Part shown: positions 42,096 through 50,183 of the stretch, in pieces
Layout of the letters: each line of letters starts with the position of its first letter
Position numbering within the stretch: the first letter of the stretch is position 1
NCBI RefSeq assembly: GCF_018304945.1
Contig: NZ_JAGQEE010000004.1
Coordinates: 361,645 to 425,644, forward strand
Direction: 5' to 3'
DNA length: 64,000 bases
From: Collimonas humicola
Lineage (GTDB): Bacteria; Pseudomonadota; Gammaproteobacteria; Burkholderiales; Burkholderiaceae_D
The notes under the pieces: model-generated
Seen by the model: the letters and a program-made list of their open reading frames with translations, nothing else
Databases searched by the model: none
Told to the model about the DNA's origin: nothing
Translations under genes and position numbers: made by a program

Positions 42096-42758
42096 ATGCC
42101 CCTGCCAATCCCGCGCGCCATCCTGTTTGACCTTGACGGCACGCTTGCCGACACCGCACCGGATCTGGCAGGGGCGCTCAACCGCTTGCGCAATGACCGC
42201 GGCTTGAGCAGCACGCCTTACGAGCAATTGCGTCCGCATACGTCAGCCGGCGCGCGCGGCATGATAGGCGCCGCCTTCGGTTTGAAGCCGGGCGACCCGG
42301 ACTATGAGGAATTGCGCGTGGGTTTCCTGGCCCACTACGCGGCCGCGCTGGCGGTCGACAGCACCCTGTTCGACGGCATTCCTGCTCTCTTGAAAGAACT
42401 GCGCCAGCGCCAGTTGGGCTGGGGCGTGGTCACCAACAAGGCGGCCGTATTCACCGATCCGCTGGTAGCGCAGATCGGCCTGGCGGATGCCGACTGCGTC
42501 ATTTCCGGCGACACCACCGCGCATTCGAAACCGCATCCTGAACCATTGCTGGAAGCTGCGCGGCGCCTCAATCTTCAGCCGCAGGAGTGCTGGTATGTCG
42601 GCGACGATCTGCGCGATATCCAGGCCGGCCGCGCCGCTGGCATGGCCACCGTCGCCGCCGCATGGGGTTATTGCGGCGAAAGCGAGCCGGGCAGCTGGCA
42701 AGCCGACGCCCTGATCGATACGCCGCTGCAATTGCTGGCTTTGCTGCCACAGCAGTAA
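42096..42758 (+). CDS. gph: Phosphoglycolate phosphatase (HAD superfamily)
   Basis: A 220-residue HAD hydrolase removing phosphate from 2-phosphoglycolate. The nucleophile motif FDLDGTLADTAPDLAGALNR is at 11-30. Motif II is WGVVTNKAAVF, and motifs III/IV are SKPHPEPLLEAARRL and YVGDDLRDIQAGRAAGM. Normal length. It lies 95 bp downstream of ubiG with AGGAACC upstream of the ATG. Confidence 0.93.
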   Translation: MPLPIPRAILFDLDGTLADTAPDLAGALNRLRNDRGLSSTPYEQLRPHTSAGARGMIGAAFGLKPGDPDYEELRVGFLAHYAAALAVDSTLFDGIPALLKELRQRQLGWGVVTNKAAVFTDPLVAQIGLADADCVISGDTTAHSKPHPEPLLEAARRLNLQPQECWYVGDDLRDIQAGRAAGMATVAAAWGYCGESEPGSWQADALIDTPLQLLALLPQQ

Positions 42759-42931
42759 CTTTTTTGCGAAAAGCCGGTCATACGCCTGCGCAGCTTGATG
42801 GCCGGGGCTGGACCGGCGCCGGATCGACTGCATGGCGGCTTGCCATAGGCAGTTTCAAAGACTTTAATAAAATAGCGAGCAAGACTGTCTGGCGGTATAT
42901 TGTTGACATGATTGCCCATAAGGAATAAAAA

Positions 42932-45900
42932 ATGGCAAACCTCCCTCGCCCCTCCTGGCTTCCACGCGCCATCCGTTGGACCGGCATTACCGTTGCCGTC
43001 TTGCTAGTGCTGGCGCTGATCAGCTGGCTGGCGGTGCCGCCGGTCGCCAAGCACCTGGTTGAACAGCAAGTCGAAGCCCAGATCGGACGCAAGGCCAGCG
43101 TCGGCAAGATCGCTTTCAATCCGTTCACGCTCACGCTCACAGCCACCGATTTCACACTGTACGAACCCGATAAGACCACCCCTGCCTTTTCCGCCGGCAC
43201 GCTGCTGGTGAACGCTTCCTCGGCTTCGCTGTTCCGCCTGGCACCGGTGCTCAATGAAGCCCAGCTGATCAATCCCAAGCTGCATATCGTACGCACCAGC
43301 GCCGACGGCATCGGCCGCTACAATTTTTCGGATGTGATCGACCGTATCCTGGCGATGCCCAAGAGCGACAAGCCGGCCTTGTTTTCGGTCTCGAATATTC
43401 AGCTGCAAAACGGCTCGATCAAGTTCGACGATAAGGTGACCGGCAAACTGGTCGACATCGAAGCGCTGAATATCGGCCTGCCTTACGTCTCCAATTTTCC
43501 GAGCAAGGTGGACACCTTCGTCCAGCCGCACGTGTCGGCCAAGATCAACGGCACGCCGTTCGACCTCAAGGGTCGCGCCAAGCCGTTTTCCGGCAGCCAG
43601 GAAACCTCGCTGGCGATCGATATCGACCAGCTGGATGTCGCCAGCTATGTCGCCTTTTCCCCGGTCGCGCTGCCGCTGGCGATCCAGAGCGCCAAGCTGT
43701 CCACCAAGCTCGACCTGAACTTCGTGCGCAACAAGGACAAGCCCGAAGTGCTGCTCTCCGGCTGGCTGCAGCTGGCCGATCTGGCGCTGGCCGACAAAAA
43801 TGCGGCGCCTCTGCTGAAAGCGCAAACCGTCAGCGCCCAGATCGGCAAGCTGAATGTCCTTACCGCCGCCGCCGCACTCGACCGCATCGACATCCAGAAG
43901 CCGGAAGTCTGGGTCAACCTGAACGCCAACGGCAGCCTCAACTGGGCCGCCTTGAGCACGCCGGCTGCCAAGCAGGAAATCGTCAAGGATGCGCCGAAGA
44001 AGACCGCCGCTGCGCAGCCGCCGATGAGCCTGGCCAAACTCAGCATCCACGACGGCATAGTGAACTGGAAGGACGCTGTCAATGCATCGCCGGCGCTGGA
44101 CCTGCAAGTCAAGAACGTCGTCCTGGAGGCATCCCGGCTGTCGATGGCGGCCGACGCCAAGCCGGCCACCGTGACGCTCTCCACCGGCACTGATAGCGAC
44201 CAGCACATCCAGTTCATCGGCCAGATCACGCCGGCCAAGGCAATCGTCGCCGGCAAGGCCAGCATCAAGGCCTTGTCGCTGGCAGCGTACCAGCCCTATG
44301 TCAACCGCTCGCTGGCGGCGGTCTTGTCCGGCCAGCTGTCGCTGGACACCTTGCTTGCCATTGATGGCAGCCGTATCCAGTTGCATCAGTTGGGCATTGC
44401 TGTGGATGACCTCAAGGTTGCGGCTAAAAGCAGCGCCGGCGGCAGCATCGCGGCCAAAAAAATCAGCCTGGAAAACGCCAGCCTGGATACCCAGGCGCAT
44501 ACCTTCAACGCTGCCGCATTACGCCTGGCCGGCATCAATGGCGACGTCCGCCGCGACGCCCAAGGCAAACTCAACCTGCAGCAATTCATTGCGCCCGCCG
44601 GCGCGACGAACAAGAACGACAAGAGCGCCCCGGCCAAGCCAAGCGGACCGGAGTGGGTCGCCAATCTGAGCCAGTTTTCCGTCACCGACAGCAGCGTCGC
44701 CTATCTCGACAATGCCGTGAAGCCGGCAGTCAAGCTGCGTGCCGACGGCCTCAACCTGAGCGCGGAGAATGTCTCCAGCAAGCTCGACAAGCCGATCAAG
44801 GTCGCCCTGCGCACCCAGCTCAACAAGAGCGGCAAACTGGCCATCGACGGCAGTGTCGCCGCCCAGATGAAATCGGTGGCGCTCGACATCGATGCGCAAA
44901 ACCTGCCGGTGCCGGCGCTGCAGCCCTACTTCACCGACTACCTGAACGTAACGCTGAGCTCGGGCCTGGCGAGCAGCAAAGGCAAGCTGTCGCTGGCGCT
45001 GCCTGGCGGCCGCCAGGAAATGACGACCGGCTATAACGGCAATCTGCGCCTGGCTAATTTCCGCGTGCTGGACAAGGAAAATTCGGCGGATTTCCTGAAG
45101 TGGAAAATGCTGGAAGTCAGCGGCATCAATGCGAATATCGGCGGTCCGCGCCAGAACGTCACGCTGGCCAAAATCGCCCTGAGCGACTTCTACGCGCGCA
45201 TCATCCTGTCCGAATCGGCCAAGCTGAACCTGCAAGATATCGTGGTCTCGAAAAACGCTCCGGCCGACGCGCCGAAGCCATCCCTGACTTCGGCCGAGGC
45301 AGGCGAAGGCATGGGCCAGGGGACGCAAAAAGTCACCAAGCAGACTGCCGAAGGCACCACCACCGTCGCCCCCATCGCCGTCGCGCCGCCTAAAGAGAAT
45401 GCACCTGTGATCAAGATCGGCCAGGTAGTCATCAAGGGCGGCAACGTCAACTACACCGACAACTTCGTCAAGCCGAACTACACCGCCAACATGACCGGCA
45501 TGAACGGCACTGTCGGCGCGATTGCTTCTGACAAGCCAGCGCCTGCGCCGATTGACCTCAACGGCAAGATCGACAACGATGCCCCAGTCGCCATTTCCGG
45601 CTCGCTCAATCCCCTGTTCAAGCCGATGTTCCTCGACATCAAGGCTAGCGCCAACGGCGTCGAACTGCCGCGCCTGACGCCGTATGCAGCGAAGTACGCC
45701 GGCTACGCCATCGAAAAAGGCAAGCTGTCGATGGACGTCAACTACCACATCGAAAACGACAAGCTGGTGGCGGAGAACAATGTACGCATCGACCAGCTTA
45801 CCTTCGGCGACAAGATCGACAGCCCGACCGCCACCAAGCTGCCGGTGCTGCTGGCAGTGGCCCTGCTGAAAGACCGTAACGGCCAGATCAACATCAACCT

Positions 45901-46600
45901 GCCGATTTCCGGCACCTTGTCGGATCCGCAGTTTTCGATAGGCGGCATCATCGTCCGCATCTTCGTCAACCTGATCGTCAAGGCGGTGACTTCGCCGTTC
46001 GCACTGATCAGTTCGGCCTTCGGCGGAGGCGGCGGCGATGACCTCGGCTACGCGGAATTTGCTCCCGGCTCGGCCACCCTCAGCGCCGCCACCCAAGGCA
46101 AGCTGGACACCATCGCCAAGGCGCTCAATGACCGCCCGGCGCTGAAACTGGACCTGATCGGCCGCGTCGATCCGAAGACCGATACCGACGGCGTGCGCCA
46201 GCAAGTCCTCAATCGCCAGCTGAAACGGCTGAAACAGAAGGATTCGGTCGACCAGAGCGAAGATACGCAATCAGACGACGTCACCCTGACCGACGCCGAC
46301 AAGGACAAATACATGGGCAAGGTGTACAGCGCCGGCAAGTTCGACAAGCCGCGCAACGCCATCGGCTTCGCCAAATCGCTGCCGACAGCGGAGATGGAAA
46401 AGTTGATCGTCGCTAACACGCCGATTACCCAGGATGCCCTCAGCGCCCTGGCCACCCGCCGCGCCGAAGCGGTGCGCACATATCTGGAAACCAAGGGCAA
46501 GATCCCGCTGGAGCGGATCTTCCTGATCGCGCCAAAGCTGACCGCCGACGGCATCAAGGACAAGGGTGCGCCGAACCGCGTCGATTTCTCCCTGAAATAA
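42932..46600 (+). CDS. DUF748 (AsmA-like) envelope protein, 1222 aa
   Basis: A very large inner-membrane-anchored periplasmic protein. One N-terminal helix (about 14-34, WTGITVAVLLVLALISWLAV) is followed by repetitive beta-rich DUF748/AsmA-like segments (KLSIHDGIVNWKD..., IGQVVIKGGNVNYTDNFVKP). A C-terminal part near 1030-1210 resembles an OmpA-type fold (YAEFAPGSATLSAATQGKLD, RRAEAVRTYLETKGKIP). AsmA-like proteins are implicated in lipid transport between membranes; DUF748 members are little studied. The gene stands alone and its stop lies about 78 bp before the tmRNA gene. Confidence 0.85.
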   Translation: MANLPRPSWLPRAIRWTGITVAVLLVLALISWLAVPPVAKHLVEQQVEAQIGRKASVGKIAFNPFTLTLTATDFTLYEPDKTTPAFSAGTLLVNASSASLFRLAPVLNEAQLINPKLHIVRTSADGIGRYNFSDVIDRILAMPKSDKPALFSVSNIQLQNGSIKFDDKVTGKLVDIEALNIGLPYVSNFPSKVDTFVQPHVSAKINGTPFDLKGRAKPFSGSQETSLAIDIDQLDVASYVAFSPVALPLAIQSAKLSTKLDLNFVRNKDKPEVLLSGWLQLADLALADKNAAPLLKAQTVSAQIGKLNVLTAAAALDRIDIQKPEVWVNLNANGSLNWAALSTPAAKQEIVKDAPKKTAAAQPPMSLAKLSIHDGIVNWKDAVNASPALDLQVKNVVLEASRLSMAADAKPATVTLSTGTDSDQHIQFIGQITPAKAIVAGKASIKALSLAAYQPYVNRSLAAVLSGQLSLDTLLAIDGSRIQLHQLGIAVDDLKVAAKSSAGGSIAAKKISLENASLDTQAHTFNAAALRLAGINGDVRRDAQGKLNLQQFIAPAGATNKNDKSAPAKPSGPEWVANLSQFSVTDSSVAYLDNAVKPAVKLRADGLNLSAENVSSKLDKPIKVALRTQLNKSGKLAIDGSVAAQMKSVALDIDAQNLPVPALQPYFTDYLNVTLSSGLASSKGKLSLALPGGRQEMTTGYNGNLRLANFRVLDKENSADFLKWKMLEVSGINANIGGPRQNVTLAKIALSDFYARIILSESAKLNLQDIVVSKNAPADAPKPSLTSAEAGEGMGQGTQKVTKQTAEGTTTVAPIAVAPPKENAPVIKIGQVVIKGGNVNYTDNFVKPNYTANMTGMNGTVGAIASDKPAPAPIDLNGKIDNDAPVAISGSLNPLFKPMFLDIKASANGVELPRLTPYAAKYAGYAIEKGKLSMDVNYHIENDKLVAENNVRIDQLTFGDKIDSPTATKLPVLLAVALLKDRNGQININLPISGTLSDPQFSIGGIIVRIFVNLIVKAVTSPFALISSAFGGGGGDDLGYAEFAPGSATLSAATQGKLDTIAKALNDRPALKLDLIGRVDPKTDTDGVRQQVLNRQLKRLKQKDSVDQSEDTQSDDVTLTDADKDKYMGKVYSAGKFDKPRNAIGFAKSLPTAEMEKLIVANTPITQDALSALATRRAEAVRTYLETKGKIPLERIFLIAPKLTADGIKDKGAPNRVDFSLK

Positions 46601-46635
46601 GGCTGCGGCAGGCAACTTTCAATCCTGGCAAGCCG

Positions 46636-46665
46636 CTGACAGGAAAGCCCCAAGTGCGCTACAAT
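46636..46665 (+). promoter_or_regulatory. Sigma70 promoter of ssrA
   Basis: CTGACA (46636-46641) and TACAAT (46660-46665) with an 18-bp spacer. The predicted transcription start is about six bases before the mature tmRNA 5' end. Confidence 0.7.
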
Positions 46666-46677
46666 AGGCGTCTGCTT

Positions 46678-47040
46678 GGGGGCGACCTGGTTTCGACGTG
46701 GGTTACAAAGCAGCGCAGGGCATACCGAGGACCGACTACCTCGTAAATACAATCGGAATAGATCTAACTGCAAACGATAACTCGTACGCACTAGCCGCTT
46801 AATAACCGGTTAGCTCTACACCATCTCGTCCCTGGGGTGGGCTGGTAAAACAGCAGTAGAGTCATTTACAGGGAATCGCTTTTAGCCGGGTTACTTGGTT
46901 AAAAGTTAAATTTAGGTGACTCGCCTGAACGAAGCGTGTGCGTCCGCGTCGGCTGGGTTAAATCAAATGACAGCACTAAGTATGTAGAACTGTCTGTAGA
47001 GGACTTGCGGACGCGGGTTCGATTCCCGCCGCCTCCACCA
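46678..47040 (+). ncRNA. ssrA: Transfer-messenger RNA (tmRNA)
   Basis: A one-piece tmRNA of 363 nt that rescues stalled ribosomes. The 5' end GGGGGCGACCTGGTTTCGACG and the 3' tRNA-like end GGGTTCGATTCCCGCCGCCT plus CCACCA form the alanyl acceptor and T arm. The tag reading frame at 46770-46802 encodes ANDNSYALAA followed by TAA TAA, a typical degradation tag. Ends are inferred by pairing of GGGGGCG with CGCCTCC. The 3' end of ssrA is a common integration site, and accessory genes follow here. Confidence 0.95.
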
Positions 47041-47140
47041 ATATATCGTTTTAAGTCAATATCTTAGAAATATAGTGCTGTCATTATTTGGGGGAATTTT
47101 GGGGCTAAGTGGGCTCCAGAATGACAACATAATGACAGCA
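46966..47140. repeat. Repeated AATGACAGCA motifs at the ssrA 3' end, possible integrase arm sites
   Basis: AATGACAGCA occurs inside ssrA (46966-46975), inverted just downstream (47076-47085), and directly at 47131-47140. A one-mismatch copy lies at 47120-47129. The ssrA copy and the inverted copy share 13 bp (AATGACAGCACTA). Clustered short repeats beside a tRNA-like 3' end resemble tyrosine-integrase attachment arms. No integrase gene or second ssrA end is in the window, so this is inference. Confidence 0.4.
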
Positions 47141-47669
47141 TTTTATTTTCTGAACTGCCCCCCCCACAGCACAAGTCCCTGCGATCGGCCTCTTCTGGTG
47201 CATTGACGCGCCTCTTCATTCAATATTTCATATTAGATAATTTTTCCAGCATTGCGCAGCAGAAATAGTGCAAAGTGTTGTTATTTCGTTGCCAATAAAT
47301 GTGCACCTCAATAAACAGTGAGTTCTGGATTGCCGAAATTGCTTTCCCGTAATACATTTGCGTTGCCGTATGTAACTTAATGTAAATAGAACGTAACACA
47401 TCTGCAAACCTAGATGGCTCGAAGTTGCCGATCTTGTCGGTAGTTCTGGCACAGTTTCTTAGTTGCGTAAAAAGAATTTAAACAATAACGGCGCAATGCC
47501 ATCGACGTCGGCGCTGTTGATGTCATTCGGCATTTATTGCTAGACGAGCGGGGGAATATGGCGATTTCAGCGTTCTTTTTTGAACGAAACTCACCGGTGC
47601 AAGAGCGTGAGAATGAAACCAGCTGCAAATTTTCTCACCCATTAGCCGTATAAACTTCTCAGAAATGAA
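47041..47669. other. Intergenic region between ssrA and the RHS operon
   Basis: About 630 bp, more A/T-rich than the chromosome around it, without a credible gene. It begins with a G-rich tract (TTTGGGGGAATTTTGGGG) and the repeated motifs described separately, and contains a C-run at 47158-47167. Minus-strand open frames at 47228-47705 overlap each other and lack protein character. The promoter of the RHS operon must lie here but was not identified. Confidence 0.5.
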
Positions 47670-50183
47670 ATGACTTTCACGGAAAACCTGATGCACTTTC
47701 GTCAATCCAAAAACAGCTACTTGAGATCGGTCTTGAAAATAATTTTCGGCTTATTTTTATGCGCGACACTCACCGCAAACGCGCAAGATTTACCACAACA
47801 ACGCATTGTTCGCGTCAAACCTCTCATATTATTTACGGGTGCCATTACCAGCAATCCTCTACTACCTATCGCACCCTATTCTTCCCCCGATGTTAGTGAC
47901 AGTCCCGATGCGGTGTTTGCAGACTTAAAGAACCATTATGATCAATGCACGGAGAGTTCGTGTTATCGCATCAATGGCCTCAAACAGTTCGGCAACCACA
48001 TGACGAATGGAGTTGTTGACAACTATAGTTCCGAAAGAGATCTTTGCGATGCCGCGGGGGAACACTGCAATACGTACGATGACTATAGTGCGATATGGAT
48101 AGCTGGGTACCCTAGTTGCCCGACAGGTAATCGCACTTATAGCCTGAAACAGGTAGATATTTCCCCTTCCAATGCTCAGGCATATTGCGAGGCAACTTTA
48201 CCTTTTTCCGAAGCTTGCGATGATTGCGACGGACTAGGCAATCCGATCCATCCCGGCACCGGAGAAAAGTTTCAGATTGAAACCGATTATCTAAGCGCAA
48301 ACGGTGCGCTCACATTTCGACGAATATATAGAAGTACGAATGGGATGTTCAGTTCTCCATTGAACAATATCTGGATCGACAATTCATCGAATCTGACTTT
48401 CAATGGAAAATGTGAGCCTGGCGACATCATTGTCCAAAGCGGCACAACCTCCAGTTCTGGAGAAACGCCGAGCATTGCTCGTCATTGGCCTTCGTGTTTT
48501 CCGTATGTTGGAAACGGCGATAAAAGCTACTCATTGTTATCAGAAAAAGGGCGAATCTTATTCTTCGATAGTAGCTCAGGAAAGATCGTTGGCAAGGCCG
48601 ATGTCAATGATATCGTGACCACACGCATCGGCGCATCGGGCGGTTCCGAATGGGTACTCCAGCGCAGCAACGGCGATACGGAAATTTATAACTCGGCAGG
48701 CCAGTTACAAAGCAAGACAGCGCTTGGCGGCACCAATAAAATCACCTATATCTATTCAACGACAGCGACTCTCGCTTCCGTAGCACCATCACCTGGTTTT
48801 CTGATTCAGATGACGGATCAGTCTGGACGCCAACTTAATTTTACTTACGATGCCATCGGTCATATGGTTTTAATGACAGATCCCATGGGCGGTACGTATC
48901 GATACAGCTACGATGTGAATTCTCCCGGTGATTTGATCAGTGTCACCTATCCAGATGGGAAAGTGCGGCAATATTTGTACAATGAAGCAGCCAATATTAA
49001 CAATGGCGTTCCTTGCGAGGGTGCTTCAAATAATCTACCGCGTCGCTTAACCGGCATTACAGATGAAAACAATGTGCGCTTCGCCATATTCAAATATCAA
49101 TGCAACGGGTTGGCGATCAGCACAGAACATCAGGCGAATGTGGACAAGTACAGCTTCTCTTACCTAGATTATTTGGTGGAGATGAATACAACCGTTACTG
49201 ATCCTCTGGGTACCACGCGCAGCTACAAATATTCGAACGTGCTGGGGGTGAATAGACTTACGGGCATAACGCAACCCAAACTTGGCACCGCCGACATCGT
49301 AAATAAAACCGTGGAGCGCGATGCGAATGGTAACGTGACCTCCCTTACTGACTTCAATGGCAATGTCACCACCTATACCTACGATCTGACCCGCAATCTG
49401 GAAACCAAACGAACGGAGAGCTCCGATACTGCACAGGCCCGCACCATCAGCACTGCATGGCACGCGACCTATCGCTTGCCGGTCAAGCTTGCCGAACCCA
49501 AGCGCATCACCACGTTCACTTATGATGATTTGGGTAATCTGTTGACCAGAACCATGCAGGCAACCACCGATGCCACTGGCACCAAAGGATTATCACCGTC
49601 CGTCACAGGCGTGCCACAGGTTTCTTCCTACACTTACAATAGCGCTGGCCAAATACTCACCAGCACCGATTCGTTGCAGCACACGACAACTTACACCTAT
49701 TACCCATCCACCGATACCGCTTTGCCGCCAAATCATTATGTCGGCGATCTGGCGACGGTCACCAATGCCGCCGGCCAAGTGACATCGTTTACTCAGTACG
49801 ATGCTAACGGCCGACTGCTTGCAATGACGGATGCCAATGGCGCGACGACTGCCTTGACCTACAGCCCACGCGGCTGGCTGACCGGCAAGACGGTGACCTC
49901 TGGCGGTACGGTTGAAACCACCACCTATGGCTACGACGGCGTCGGCCAGTTGACACTGGTCACACTGCCCAATGCCTCCACGGTCAGCTACACCTACGAC
50001 CCCGCCCATCGCCTGACCAACATCGCCGACAGTCTCGGCAACAGCATCGCCTATACCCTGGACAACATGGGTAACCGGATCAGTGAACAAGTCAAAGATC
50101 CAAGCGGCGCCTTGGCGCGTCAGACCAGTCGCGTCGTAGATGCCTTGAATCGCATACAACAAATCACGGGAGCAGTGCAATGA
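47670..50183 (+). CDS. Exported RHS/YD-repeat protein, N-terminal half of an RHS system
   Basis: An 837-residue secreted protein. The Sec signal is at about 18-39 (RSVLKIIFGLFLCATLTANA). A Cys-containing N-terminal region follows, then a DUF6531-like segment (GNPIHPGTGEKFQIETDYLS), then YD repeats to the end. The repeats include TYRYSYDVNS, TTYTYDLTRN, TTFTYDDLGN and VSYTYDPAHR. It stops abruptly at ITGAVQ within what should be continuous RHS shell, with no core or toxin domain. Its stop overlaps the next ATG by 4 bp (ATGA), so the following gene supplies the missing C-terminal half. Upstream sequence and the 5' half are A/T-rich, the 3' half GC-rich, indicating mosaic origin. Confidence 0.85.
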   Translation: MTFTENLMHFRQSKNSYLRSVLKIIFGLFLCATLTANAQDLPQQRIVRVKPLILFTGAITSNPLLPIAPYSSPDVSDSPDAVFADLKNHYDQCTESSCYRINGLKQFGNHMTNGVVDNYSSERDLCDAAGEHCNTYDDYSAIWIAGYPSCPTGNRTYSLKQVDISPSNAQAYCEATLPFSEACDDCDGLGNPIHPGTGEKFQIETDYLSANGALTFRRIYRSTNGMFSSPLNNIWIDNSSNLTFNGKCEPGDIIVQSGTTSSSGETPSIARHWPSCFPYVGNGDKSYSLLSEKGRILFFDSSSGKIVGKADVNDIVTTRIGASGGSEWVLQRSNGDTEIYNSAGQLQSKTALGGTNKITYIYSTTATLASVAPSPGFLIQMTDQSGRQLNFTYDAIGHMVLMTDPMGGTYRYSYDVNSPGDLISVTYPDGKVRQYLYNEAANINNGVPCEGASNNLPRRLTGITDENNVRFAIFKYQCNGLAISTEHQANVDKYSFSYLDYLVEMNTTVTDPLGTTRSYKYSNVLGVNRLTGITQPKLGTADIVNKTVERDANGNVTSLTDFNGNVTTYTYDLTRNLETKRTESSDTAQARTISTAWHATYRLPVKLAEPKRITTFTYDDLGNLLTRTMQATTDATGTKGLSPSVTGVPQVSSYTYNSAGQILTSTDSLQHTTTYTYYPSTDTALPPNHYVGDLATVTNAAGQVTSFTQYDANGRLLAMTDANGATTALTYSPRGWLTGKTVTSGGTVETTTYGYDGVGQLTLVTLPNASTVSYTYDPAHRLTNIADSLGNSIAYTLDNMGNRISEQVKDPSGALARQTSRVVDALNRIQQITGAVQ

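Noticed and set aside
46048..46791. 247-codon minus-strand open frame across the DUF748 3' end and ssrA
   Set aside because: It overlaps the tmRNA tag region and a well-supported gene; a shadow frame.
47228..47705. Minus-strand small frames between ssrA and the RHS operon
   Set aside because: Overlapping, AT-rich, no ribosome-binding sites, and they run into the RHS gene start.
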